Source: Acetobacteraceae bacterium
Lineage (GTDB): Bacteria > Pseudomonadota > Alphaproteobacteria > Acetobacterales > Acetobacteraceae
Assembly (NCBI GenBank): GCA_947475245.1
Contig: CANJLW010000005.1
Coordinates: 144,574 to 208,573, forward strand
Direction of reading: 5' to 3'
DNA length: 64,000 bases
Under the pieces are notes generated by a model that saw nothing but the letters and a program-made list of their open reading frames with translations, did not search any database and was not told the DNA's origin. Of the stretch, positions 37,906-47,096 are shown in pieces. The translations under genes and the position numbers were made by a program. How positions within the stretch are numbered: the first letter of the stretch is position 1; each line of letters starts with the position of its first letter.

Positions 37906-38613
37906 TCACTTCGGCCCGATCCCATCCCGGGCAATCGCCGCGTTGATCACCGCCCGGTCGAACACGCCGCAGGGGCTGTCGGCGCCGGGCAGGAAGCGGC
38001 GGAAGACCGCGAAGCGTTCCTGGCTGACGGCGTATAAACGCCGCAACTCCCGGATCGGATCGGGGTGATCGTCGGCGCGGATATCCAGGTCGGGATAGGG
38101 ATCGCGAGTCGCCACCTTCAGCGCCGCCGACTGCTTGCCGCGCGCGTCGCCGCCCGCGGCTTCCCCGGCTTCCAGCGCCGTCAGCAACCGTTCGGTCAGG
38201 GTCCCGCAAGCCGCCTCGAACGCCGCCAGGGTGCGTTCCACCACCGCGGGGCCGGCCAGCATGTTGCCGGCGACGGATACGTCGACGCCGCGCACCGACC
38301 CGCACCAGGACACGCAGCCATTGCCGGTCGTCGCCGCGATCCGGCCGCCGGCGTCCAGAATATGCACCTGCCGATGCGCCGCCCCTGCGTCCTCCGCCAG
38401 CAAATCGGCGATGACGTCGGCCGGCGCCTCCCCGGCCCGCAGGCGCGGCATCCCGCGCACCGCGATCATCGGATTGATCAGCGCCTGGGTGGCCAGCGCC
38501 GCCACGCCGCCCTCCACATGGATCGCCAGCGCCCCCACGGCGAAAAAGCGGGTCGCGACCGCCGCGCCCAGGGCGCCCGTCGCGGGATCGCGTGCCAGAA
38601 TGGACCAGGTCAT
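37906..38613 (-). CDS. DUF1028-family protein
   Basis: 'MTWSILARDPATGALGAAVATRFFAVGALAIHVEGGVAALATQALINP...' typical of DUF1028. Confidence 0.9.
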   Translation of the reverse strand: MTWSILARDPATGALGAAVATRFFAVGALAIHVEGGVAALATQALINPMIAVRGMPRLRAGEAPADVIADLLAEDAGAAHRQVHILDAGGRIAATTGNGCVSWCGSVRGVDVSVAGNMLAGPAVVERTLAAFEAACGTLTERLLTALEAGEAAGGDARGKQSAALKVATRDPYPDLDIRADDHPDPIRELRRLYAVSQERFAVFRRFLPGADSPCGVFDRAVINAAIARDGIGPK

Positions 38614-38682
38614 GCACAGCCTCCATTGCCTGGCGGACTGTTCACCCGCGCGCGACTCGCCGCAAGACGCTATCGTCGCCGC

Positions 38683-40842
38683 ATGCAACCCAGTCGCCCC
38701 ATAGAGACCGATATCGTGCTCCTCGGCGCCGGCCATGCGCATGTGGAGGTGTTGCGCCGCTTCGCCCTGAAGCCCGAACCCGGCGTTCGCCTGACCTTGA
38801 TCGCGCGAGAGCCGGAGACTCCGTATTCCGGCATGCTGCCCGGGCTGATCCGGGGGGAATACAGCCACGCCGCCATTCATATCGACCTGGCCCCCCTCGC
38901 CGCCGCCGCGCGCGCTCGGCTGATCCTGGGGGAAGCGACGGCGATCGACACGGCGGAGCGCGTGGTCACGGTGCCGGGGCGCCCGGGGATCGGCTACGAT
39001 CTGCTGTCGATCGATATCGGCGGGGTGCCGGCGATGCCCGATGATACCGGCGTGCCGGTCAAGCCCATCGGGCGGTTCCTGCACCGGTTGGACCGGCTGA
39101 ACGAAGACCTGCCGCATGGCGCGCGCATCGCCATCGTCGGCGGCGGGCCGGCGGGGGCCGAACTGGCGCTGGCCCTGGCGCACCGGTTCGCCGAACGCTT
39201 CCAACCGATCCTGGTCTGTTCATCCTCCGACCCCATTCCCGCCGCGCCCGCCCGTGCTCGGCGTATCGTCCGCGCGGCCCTGGCGGAGGCCGGAGTGGAA
39301 CTGGTGTGCGGCGTAACGGCCGGGGGCATCGACGAGGGTCGTCTGCCGCTGTCGGACGGCAGTTTTCTGGAGGTGGAGGCCGCGCTGTGGGCCACCGGCG
39401 TCGTGGGCCCCGCTCTGCTGGCCGCGTCCGGGCTGACCTGCGACGACAACGGCTGCATCCGCGTCGATGCCACGCTGCGCGCGATCGGCGACGATCGGGT
39501 TTTCGCCGCCGGCGACTGCGCGACGATCCAGGGGGCGGAACGGCCAAAGGCCGGGGTCTGGGCCGTCCGCGCCGGCGCGCATCTGGCCGATAATCTGCGC
39601 CGCGTGGCGTTGGGAGGCTCCCCGCACCCGTGGCGTCCGCAGCGGGAGGCGTTGGTGATCCTTGGCCTGGGCGGCGGGCGGGCGGTGGCCTGGCGCAATG
39701 GGCTGACGGTTTCCGGCGCGTTGATCCAGCGGTGGAAGGATCGCATCGATCGCCGCTGGATGGCGATGTACACGACGATGCGGATGCCGAGCGATCCCGC
39801 GGAGCCGATGCGGTGCGGGGGATGTGGCGCGAAGGTGGGGGCAGAGGTGTTGGCGGGCGCGCTGGCCGGCCTCGACGGCACGCGGTCGCCCGATCTGCTG
39901 ATCGGGTTGGACGCGCCGGATGACGCCGCGGTGCTGCGCCCGCCACCGGGTAAGCTGCTGGTGCAGTCGGTCGATCACTTCCGGGCGTTCATCGACGATC
40001 CCTATGTGTTCGGGCAGATCGCCGCCGCGCATGCGTTGTCAGACCTGCACGCGATGGGGGCGCGTCCGTGGACGGCGCTTGCCGTGGCGTCCGTTCCCTA
40101 TGCGTCCGGCGCGAAGATGCGGGCCGATCTGCGGGCGCTGCTGCAAGGCGCGACGGAGGTACTCAGCGCCGACGGATGCGCCCTGGTCGGCGGGCACTCG
40201 TCCGAAGCGTCGGAAATCGCGCTTGGGTTTGCGGTTACCGGGTTGGCCGAACAGCAGCAGGTGCTGAGGAAAGGGGGGCTGCGGGCGGGGCAGGTGTTGA
40301 TCCTGACGAAGCCTCTGGGCACCGGTATTCTGCTGGCCGGGCACATGCGCGGGCTGACTCGCGCCGCCTGGCTGATGGCGGCCATCGCGCAGATGCGGAT
40401 GACCAATGCCGCCGCCGCGCGCATCCTGATGGGGCATAATGCCGCCGCCTGCACCGATGTCACGGGCTTCGGGCTTGCCGGGCACCTGACGGAGATGCTG
40501 ACCGCGTCTCACGTCGCCGCCGAACTTTGGCCGGAGGCGATCCCCGTTCTGCCGGGCGCGCGGGAACTGGCGGAACAGGGGGTGGAAAGCTCGCTGGCCC
40601 CCGACAATGCCCGCGCGCTGGCCGGGATGGGCCGCGACGCGCTGACGGCTGTTTTGATCGACCCACAGACATCCGGCGGGCTGCTGGCCGGGGTGTCCGC
40701 CGGCCGAGCGGATCACTGCCTGATTGCTCTGCGGGAGGCCGGGATGACCGCCGCCGCGATCGGCGTGGTGGAGGCTCGCCCCGACGGTGCCGCGGCGATC
40801 AGGCTGCGTCTGGTGCCGGAGGACGCTACCCCCGGCCGGTGA
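38683..40842 (+). CDS. selD: Fusion protein: N-terminal FAD/NAD(P)-dependent oxidoreductase + C-terminal selenide, water dikinase
   Basis: N-terminal 'DIVLLGAGHAHVEVLRRFALKPEPGVRLTLIARE', 'FAAGDCATI'; C-terminal 'MRCGGCGAKVGAEVLAGAL', 'LIGLDAPDDAAVL', 'CTDVTGFGLAGHLTEML', 'DPQTSGGLL'. Confidence 0.93.
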   Translation: MQPSRPIETDIVLLGAGHAHVEVLRRFALKPEPGVRLTLIAREPETPYSGMLPGLIRGEYSHAAIHIDLAPLAAAARARLILGEATAIDTAERVVTVPGRPGIGYDLLSIDIGGVPAMPDDTGVPVKPIGRFLHRLDRLNEDLPHGARIAIVGGGPAGAELALALAHRFAERFQPILVCSSSDPIPAAPARARRIVRAALAEAGVELVCGVTAGGIDEGRLPLSDGSFLEVEAALWATGVVGPALLAASGLTCDDNGCIRVDATLRAIGDDRVFAAGDCATIQGAERPKAGVWAVRAGAHLADNLRRVALGGSPHPWRPQREALVILGLGGGRAVAWRNGLTVSGALIQRWKDRIDRRWMAMYTTMRMPSDPAEPMRCGGCGAKVGAEVLAGALAGLDGTRSPDLLIGLDAPDDAAVLRPPPGKLLVQSVDHFRAFIDDPYVFGQIAAAHALSDLHAMGARPWTALAVASVPYASGAKMRADLRALLQGATEVLSADGCALVGGHSSEASEIALGFAVTGLAEQQQVLRKGGLRAGQVLILTKPLGTGILLAGHMRGLTRAAWLMAAIAQMRMTNAAAARILMGHNAAACTDVTGFGLAGHLTEMLTASHVAAELWPEAIPVLPGARELAEQGVESSLAPDNARALAGMGRDALTAVLIDPQTSGGLLAGVSAGRADHCLIALREAGMTAAAIGVVEARPDGAAAIRLRLVPEDATPGR

Positions 40843-42001
40843 GCCGATCGACCAGACGGCGCGGCCAGGCTGTCATGCGCCAGAAGGTGCTGACGCGCAT
40901 GGCGTTCAGGTGGATTTCCGCCTGCTCCGCCCGATGTTCCGTCGCGCGCAGGGACTGGCGCAGGGTTTCGGCCTCCGCCGCGATCCGCGCACGCTCCGCC
41001 TTTGCATCGACCGGCGGCCAGGGCAGCAGGGTGTCGCGGCCGATGCGGCGCAGTTCCAGTTCGAATGTTCGGCGATCGGGGGGCGTGGAAGCAGGGTGGC
41101 GCGTGGCGATGGGACCGCCGGAGGGTGTCAGGACGATCACCAACTCCTCCTCCGCCAAGCCGTCGTGCGCCAGCCTGTCGCGCAGGGCGGCGCCGATCGG
41201 GCCCGCGTCGGGTTCGCCCAGCGCGCGGGCGGTGGCCTCCGGCTCCAACCCCCAGGGGAAGGTTTCCAGCGCGGCCAGGTCGTAGCCGGCGGCGGTGGCG
41301 AGGCATCCGGCGCTGTGCGGGGACAGGTAGTTGATGTGCTCGGGGTAGGCGAACCAGATGTATCGGTCGAAGCCGTAGGCGGAGGGAAACAGCGCCGTCG
41401 CGTTGGGCACGCAGAGGATGGCGATGGAGTCAGGCGCCAGCAGCGCGGACAAGGATCGCAGATAGCCGACGGGGTCGGGCATGTGTTCAAGGACGTGGTA
41501 GCCATAGACGACGTTCGGTCGCCGATCCGTGCGGCGCAGAAACGTCAGGTCGTCTTCGGCATGGATCGCGGTGTTGCCGATTTCGCGACCGCGCGCGATG
41601 GCCTGGGCGTTCAGGTCGGTGCCGGTCGTGTCGTATCCCAGCCGGTTCAAGGCATCGACCGTGCCGCCGAAGGCGCAGCCGATCTCGTGATAGGCATGCG
41701 ACGCGCCGAAGCCGAACCGCGCCGCGATCTCCACGATGCGCGCTGCTCTTCTGTCGGTTTTGGAGGCCGCGTAATCGTCGTCCGGGTTGTACCAGGACGC
41801 GGCCATCGCCGGGTATGCGCCGTTGTAGTGGCGTTCCAGTTCGGCCGCGGGGGGAGCCTCGAAGAACACATGCCCGCATTCGTCGCAGCGACGGGCGTTG
41901 TGGCGCGCACCGTTGAAATCGCGCGATTGCGGCGATCGCCCTTGCAGCAAGGTCGATCCCGCGGCGTTGTCCAGAAACCGGCAGCGCCCCGTGCCGGTCA
42001 T
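40826..42001 (-). CDS. Class I SAM-dependent methyltransferase
   Basis: 'CDECGHVFFEAPP', 'AYHEIGCAFGGTVDALNRLGYDTTGTDLN', 'VVYGYHVLEHMPDPVGYLRSLSALLAPDSIAIL'. Confidence 0.88.
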   Translation of the reverse strand: MTGTGRCRFLDNAAGSTLLQGRSPQSRDFNGARHNARRCDECGHVFFEAPPAAELERHYNGAYPAMAASWYNPDDDYAASKTDRRAARIVEIAARFGFGASHAYHEIGCAFGGTVDALNRLGYDTTGTDLNAQAIARGREIGNTAIHAEDDLTFLRRTDRRPNVVYGYHVLEHMPDPVGYLRSLSALLAPDSIAILCVPNATALFPSAYGFDRYIWFAYPEHINYLSPHSAGCLATAAGYDLAALETFPWGLEPEATARALGEPDAGPIGAALRDRLAHDGLAEEELVIVLTPSGGPIATRHPASTPPDRRTFELELRRIGRDTLLPWPPVDAKAERARIAAEAETLRQSLRATEHRAEQAEIHLNAMRVSTFWRMTAWPRRLVDRLTGRG

Positions 42002-43332
42002 TTTCGGGTCGCCGGTTTGGCGAACACCGCTTTCAGATCGATCGCGCCCGCCATCGCCAGGTATCCGGCGCGATTGGGATGCAGCTTATCCCCCGGCCCC
42101 CCAATGCTCGAATTCGGCTGGTGCTCGGCTTTTAGTTCGCCGGTCTTGGGATCGAGCGTCGGCGTATCGAAATCGATCGTGCCGTCGAAGATGCCCGAAG
42201 ATTTGATGAAGCTGTTGTAGGCCTGTCGCTTTGCCTCGATCGCCGGGGTGCCGTGCGTGCCGTTGGCGCTGTTCAGCGACGGAGTCAGCGTGGCCATGAA
42301 GATGCGCACGCCGGGGATGGCGGCGCGCAGGCGCTTCACGCCCTCGCGGACGCCGTCGGTCACGGCTTCGACGGTTTCTCCGCCCGTGCCGAAGTCGTTG
42401 ATGCCTTCCAGCCACAGGACGTGGGAGACATTGGGCAGATCGATCACGTCGCGCTTCAGGCGATCCAACGCCGACGGCCCGCCGGGCACCGGCTTGGCGG
42501 CATAATCCTTCGGCCCGACGACGCGGTTGCCGCCGATCCCCTGATTGACCACGCTGTAACGATTGCCAAGCTCGGCGTGCACCCGACGCCCGAAGATGTC
42601 CGGCCAGCGGTCGTCGCCGTTGATCGTCGATCCCGTGCCGTCGGTGATTGAATCCCCGAACGTTACGACCGTGCTCGCGCCCGGCACGACCATATCGACG
42701 GCGTCGAGGAAGAACCAAGACGTGGTGGTGAAGGGAAAGGATGCCTCCGCTTCCTCCGCCCCCAAGGCACCGCTGCGCGGGGCGGAGAGGTAGGAAGTCG
42801 CCAGCGCCTTGGCGTGCCAGGTCATCGGCCCGGATTCACCCGCCACATGCACGCTGACGGCGAGCTTGCGGTTGGCCAGCATCGGATCGCCCGGGCGCTT
42901 CACCCAGGGCAAGAGCACGGCGTCGCTGAGCACCATGGCGCCCGGTGCGACGGTGACGGCGGCCTTGCCGCCGAAGGTCACTTTCTGGTTGGTCGCCGGC
43001 ACCAGCGCGCTGCCGCTGCTCTGCAAGCCGATGAACGCGCCGTCAAAGGTCACGGGTTTGGACCCGAAGGCATTCGACAGCCGGATGCGCGCGTGCTTGC
43101 CCCAGATGTCCGGGCGCACGATCAGGCGAAAGGTCTGATCGACGGCCCCGGTTTCGGGCGACGGCAGGGCGAATTTCAGTTCGGGCTGCGCGGTCGGGTT
43201 GCCGACCGGGTACGGGCCGTGCGCGGATGCCGTCCAGGCCGATACCCAATGCGGTTTTGGTTCTGCCTGCGCGACGGCCATGCCCAGTAACGGTATTGCG
43301 GCAAACATCGCCGCCATCTGCATGAAACCCAT
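41998..43332 (-). CDS. Secreted SGNH/GDSL-type hydrolase
   Basis: Signal peptide; 'TVVTFGDSITDGTGSTINGDDRWPDIF', 'NQGIGGNRVVG', 'LWLEGINDFGTG', 'DKLHPNRAGYLAMA'. Confidence 0.92.
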   Translation of the reverse strand: MGFMQMAAMFAAIPLLGMAVAQAEPKPHWVSAWTASAHGPYPVGNPTAQPELKFALPSPETGAVDQTFRLIVRPDIWGKHARIRLSNAFGSKPVTFDGAFIGLQSSGSALVPATNQKVTFGGKAAVTVAPGAMVLSDAVLLPWVKRPGDPMLANRKLAVSVHVAGESGPMTWHAKALATSYLSAPRSGALGAEEAEASFPFTTTSWFFLDAVDMVVPGASTVVTFGDSITDGTGSTINGDDRWPDIFGRRVHAELGNRYSVVNQGIGGNRVVGPKDYAAKPVPGGPSALDRLKRDVIDLPNVSHVLWLEGINDFGTGGETVEAVTDGVREGVKRLRAAIPGVRIFMATLTPSLNSANGTHGTPAIEAKRQAYNSFIKSSGIFDGTIDFDTPTLDPKTGELKAEHQPNSSIGGPGDKLHPNRAGYLAMAGAIDLKAVFAKPATRK

Positions 43333-43415
43333 GATGTCCCCCCATGCGTGTTGAGCGTGAGGCTACAGGTCGGTGCCCCCGGCGGGAAGGGCACCAATGC
43401 CTCGCGTCGCGAGGG

Positions 43416-44264
43416 TCAGCGGGCGACCAACCGCGCCAGCACAGCCTCCGCCGTTTCCCCCCGCGCACGCAGATCGCGCAGCGTCGCGGCATGATCGCGC
43501 TTGGCCAGCCGTCGCCCTGTCGCATCGGTCAGCAGCGGGTGATGCGCATAGACCGGCGTCGCCCAGCCCATCAACGCCTGGATCAGCCGATGCAGATGCG
43601 TCGCGGGCTTCAAATCCACGCCGCGAGTCACCAGCGTCACCCCTTGCAGCGCATCGTCATGCGTCACGCAGAGGTGGTAACTCGCCGGAGCATCCTTGCG
43701 CGCCACCACGGCATCGCCGAACCCGGCGGGATCGCAGCGGATAACCCCCTCCCCTTCCTCGTGGAAGGTCAGCCCGTCGCCGACCTCGGCCATCGCGCGC
43801 GCCATGTCCAGGCGCAGCGCGTAACGCTCCCCGCCGGCGATCCGATCCTCCCGCTCCGCCAGGGACAGGCGACGGCAAAGGCCGGGGTAGAGCGGAGAGC
43901 CGTCCGGCGCGTGCGGGGCGGCGACGGAACCCGCGACCTCCCGCGCGATATCGGCGCGGGTGCAGAAGCAGGGGTAAACCAGCCCGCGCCCCGCCAGATC
44001 GTCCAGCACCGCGCGGTAGTCCGCGGTATGCGCCGACTGCACCCGGATCGGGCCGTCCCAATGCAAACCAAGCCAGGCCAAATCCTCCGCGATCGCCGCG
44101 GCGAACTCCGGTCGGCAGCGGCCGGGGTCGATATCCTCCAACCGCAGCAGAAACCGCCCGCCGTTCGCCCGCGCCCGTCGCCAGGCGGTCAGAGCGGAGA
44201 AGGCGTGGCCCAGATGCAGATAGCCGGTTGGGCTGGGCGCGAAGCGGGTGGTCGGAATGGACAT
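43416..44264 (-). CDS. gluQRS: Glutamyl-Q tRNA(Asp) synthetase
   Basis: 'TTRFAPSPTGYLHLGHAFSALTAWRRA', 'RLEDIDPGRCRPEF', 'RRLAKRDHA'; lacks the anticodon-binding domain. Confidence 0.93.
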   Translation of the reverse strand: MSIPTTRFAPSPTGYLHLGHAFSALTAWRRARANGGRFLLRLEDIDPGRCRPEFAAAIAEDLAWLGLHWDGPIRVQSAHTADYRAVLDDLAGRGLVYPCFCTRADIAREVAGSVAAPHAPDGSPLYPGLCRRLSLAEREDRIAGGERYALRLDMARAMAEVGDGLTFHEEGEGVIRCDPAGFGDAVVARKDAPASYHLCVTHDDALQGVTLVTRGVDLKPATHLHRLIQALMGWATPVYAHHPLLTDATGRRLAKRDHAATLRDLRARGETAEAVLARLVAR

Positions 44265-44314
44265 GGGATAGACCACAGAGTACCGAGAAATGCGGGAATA
44301 AGGGAGAGTGCGTC

Positions 44315-44977
44315 GTGACCGATACGCTACAGGCGATCTACTGGGGCCCAGCCTCCAAAGCCACACCGAAACAGCTTGTGGTCATGTGCCACGGCCTGGG
44401 CGCCGACGCCGACGACCTGATCGATATCGCGCCGTCCTGGGGCGAGGTCCTCCCCGATGCCCTGTTTGCCTCCGTCAACGCGCCGGAGACGCATTTCTCC
44501 GGTTTCGGGCGGCAATGGTGGGCGGTGTCGGATCGCCGGCCGGAGGTCATGGAAGGCGGCGCGCGGGCCGCGGCGGCGCATCTGAACGGCTGGCTCGACA
44601 CCGAACTGGCGCGCCTGGGCCTGCCGCCCGACGCCTATGCGCTGATGGGGTTCAGCCAGGGCGCGATGACCGTGCTGTTCACCGGCCTGCGCCGCCCGAT
44701 CGGCCCGCGCGCCATCCTCGCCTTTTCCGGCGCGCTGATCGCCCCGGCCACCCTGGCCGCGGAAATCCGCAACAATGCCCCGGTCCTGCTGGTACACGGC
44801 GAAGCCGACGGCTCGGTTCCCGTGACCCGCTCGCACGAGGCCGAATCGGTCCTGCTTGGTCTCGGCGTCCCGGTAGAGACATCGTACACGCCCCGACTCG
44901 GGCACGGGATCGACGATTCCGGCATCGCTTTGGCCGGTGTGACGCTCGCCAAGGCGTTTGGCGGCGTCGATCGATGA
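44315..44977 (+). CDS. Phospholipase/carboxylesterase family alpha/beta hydrolase
   Basis: 'QLVVMCHGLGADADDLIDIAP', 'LMGFSQGAMTVLFTGL', 'VLLVHGEADGSVPV', 'LGHGIDDSG'; GTG start chosen. Confidence 0.88.
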   Translation: MTDTLQAIYWGPASKATPKQLVVMCHGLGADADDLIDIAPSWGEVLPDALFASVNAPETHFSGFGRQWWAVSDRRPEVMEGGARAAAAHLNGWLDTELARLGLPPDAYALMGFSQGAMTVLFTGLRRPIGPRAILAFSGALIAPATLAAEIRNNAPVLLVHGEADGSVPVTRSHEAESVLLGLGVPVETSYTPRLGHGIDDSGIALAGVTLAKAFGGVDR

Positions 44978-45135
44978 CCAAACGATGAAACAGCCGCCTC
45001 GTCTCAGGGGCGGCGGTTGCGGCGCGAGGGAGGCTCTGTCATAAAAACCGGGTAATTTCGGCGACGCAGATCATCTGGCGGTCCGACGAAGATTGGCCGC
45101 CACGGGATCGCGCACCGCTGTAAAGGGGGTCGCGC

Positions 45136-45696
45136 TTGCCTGACGGCGGTTTGCATTTTCCCGCATTGGTTTTGAACGCGGACTTTCGTCCGCTGTCATA
45201 CTTTCCGCTATCGACCTGGTCCTGGCAGGACGCGGTCAAGGCGGTGTTCATGGACCGGGTCTCGGTGCTGAGCGAATATGACAGCGAAGTGCGATCCCCC
45301 AGTATCACCATGCGTCTCCCCAGCGTCATCGCCCTTAAAGACTACATTCCATCCGCTCGGCGTCCCGCATTTACTCGCTTCAACGTCTTTTTGCGCGATG
45401 CTTTCCATTGTCAATACTGTGCGACACGCTTCCCGACCCCGGATTTGACTTTTGACCACGTTATTCCGCGCAGCCGCGGCGGGCGCACGACCTGGGAAAA
45501 CGTCGTCACCGCCTGCGGCGGATGCAATCTGCGCAAGGGATCGTTCTTACCGCGTGAAATCCGGATGTTCCCGCGCCAGACGCCGCGTCAGCCGACGACC
45601 TGGGAATTGCAGGATAACGGGCGCGCCTTCCCGCCGAACTATCTGCATGAAAGCTGGCGGGATTATTTGTACTGGGACAGCGAGTTGGAGAGTTAG
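45136..45696 (+). CDS. HNH endonuclease
   Basis: 'CQYCATRFPTPDLTFDHVIPRSRGGRTTWENVVTACGGCNLRKGSF'; TTG start. Confidence 0.93.
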   Translation: MPDGGLHFPALVLNADFRPLSYFPLSTWSWQDAVKAVFMDRVSVLSEYDSEVRSPSITMRLPSVIALKDYIPSARRPAFTRFNVFLRDAFHCQYCATRFPTPDLTFDHVIPRSRGGRTTWENVVTACGGCNLRKGSFLPREIRMFPRQTPRQPTTWELQDNGRAFPPNYLHESWRDYLYWDSELES

Positions 45697-45750
45697 CGGG
45701 CCGCGTTATCGGTTTTGACAGGCGGCGCGGGACGAGGCGTACCGTCGAGT

Positions 45751-45930
45751 TCAACCCGTCGATGAGGCGGCCCGGTCGGCGATCGCGGCGATCTCGACCT
45801 GGGCGTCGATATGGTCGGCGTAGGCACGCAGAGCTTCAGTCACGTAAGCCGCCTCGGACAGCGCGCGCCCAGCGGCGACCTGACGGTCGATGATCTGTTG
45901 CAACTGGTCCGGAATATGAACTGCACCCAT
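45751..45930 (-). CDS. ParD/CopG-like antitoxin, no adjacent toxin seen
   Basis: 'MGAVHIPDQLQQIIDRQVAAGRALSEAAYVTEALRAYADH' ribbon-helix-helix-like. Confidence 0.6.
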   Translation of the reverse strand: MGAVHIPDQLQQIIDRQVAAGRALSEAAYVTEALRAYADHIDAQVEIAAIADRAASSTG

Positions 45931-45969
45931 GGTCCCTCCGATCATGCTCGGCATACGGAGGTGGTCCCA

Positions 45970-46509
45970 CTAAATCTTCTCGCTCAACGCAATCGCCACG
46001 CGGCAGCCGGCCTTGATCGCGCCGCTCAGCAGTCGATAACCGGGGGCCTGTTCGGCGCCGTGTTCCAACCCGATGGCGCGATGTTCGGCTTCTTCCGCCC
46101 GGAACGCCGTCAGCGTGCTTCGCAATTCGGATTCAGACTCGGGCAGCGCGTCGATCTGCGCGCCGTAATGGGCGTCGATCGCTTCCTCGACCGCGACGGT
46201 GCAGGCCATGGCGGCCTTTTCGCCCATGACGGCGGTCACGGCGCCCAACGCAAAGCCCGCGAGGTGCCAGAACGGCAGCAAGGCCGTCGGGCGCACGCGG
46301 CGGTCGGCGATCAGTGTCTTGAAGGTGTCGAGGTGGACCTGTTCCTGATCGCGCATGTGGCGGATCAGATCGCCTTTGTCGCCGCGCCCCAGCACCGCAA
46401 GCTGCCCGGCGTAAATGCGCGCCGCGCCGTATTCTCCGGCATGATCGACGCGGATCATCCGCTGTGTCGTGCCGGCTTCCGAGGGATCGCCGGGTAAGGT
46501 TCGGGTCAT
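45970..46509 (-). CDS. coq7: Demethoxyubiquinone hydroxylase (COQ7 family)
   Basis: 'MIRVDHAGEYGAARIYAGQLAVLGR', 'HMRDQEQVHLDTF', 'AVEEAIDAHY', 'FRAEEAEHRAIGLEHGAEQAPGYRLLSGAIKAGCRVAIALSEKI'. Confidence 0.95.
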   Translation of the reverse strand: MTRTLPGDPSEAGTTQRMIRVDHAGEYGAARIYAGQLAVLGRGDKGDLIRHMRDQEQVHLDTFKTLIADRRVRPTALLPFWHLAGFALGAVTAVMGEKAAMACTVAVEEAIDAHYGAQIDALPESESELRSTLTAFRAEEAEHRAIGLEHGAEQAPGYRLLSGAIKAGCRVAIALSEKI

Positions 46510-47003
46510 GAACGTTTGGTTCCCTGACGCAGGAAAAGGCCGAGCAGGATGGAGAGGGTAAGGGCGAAGAGGAGATTCAGGCCCGCCATGGAAATCGGCA
46601 GAAACGGTATCAGATAGGTCGGCTCATCGCAGGGCTTGGCAGGCCGAGCGGGCATGGTGGCGAGGATCTGGGCGATGGAGCCGCGGCGGAAGCGTGGTGC
46701 GGCGCATTCCTGCAACGGGCTTTCCCACCAGGTGAACTCCACCCCGACATGCACGACGGATATGGCGACGTCGGCCAGCAGCGTCGCGAGCAGGGCCATC
46801 AGCAAGGGACGCGCGATCCTTGGCGGCGCGACGGCGGCCATCAGACCCAGCACGATGGCGATGCGGTAGGGCCAGCGCGCGAGCAGGCACAAGGCGCAGG
46901 GCACCAGACCGCCCCAATACTCGGTGGCGAAGGCCAAGCTCAGGGCCGCCGCGGACAGGGCGGCACAGAGCAAGGCGACCATTCGAAGCGAGAGCGAGCG
47001 CAT
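46506..47003 (-). CDS. dsbB: Disulfide bond formation protein B family
   Basis: Four hydrophobic helices; 'YWGGLVPCALCLLARWPYRIAI' and a second Cys pair region. Confidence 0.88.
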   Translation of the reverse strand: MRSLSLRMVALLCAALSAAALSLAFATEYWGGLVPCALCLLARWPYRIAIVLGLMAAVAPPRIARPLLMALLATLLADVAISVVHVGVEFTWWESPLQECAAPRFRRGSIAQILATMPARPAKPCDEPTYLIPFLPISMAGLNLLFALTLSILLGLFLRQGTKRS

Positions 47004-47096
47004 GTCCGCGATGTGCGCCCGGTTACGGGCCGGCGCAAGGGGCAGGGTCCCCGCCGAACGCCCCGATCCGGGGCGGGGCGAGAACCCCGAAGCGCC

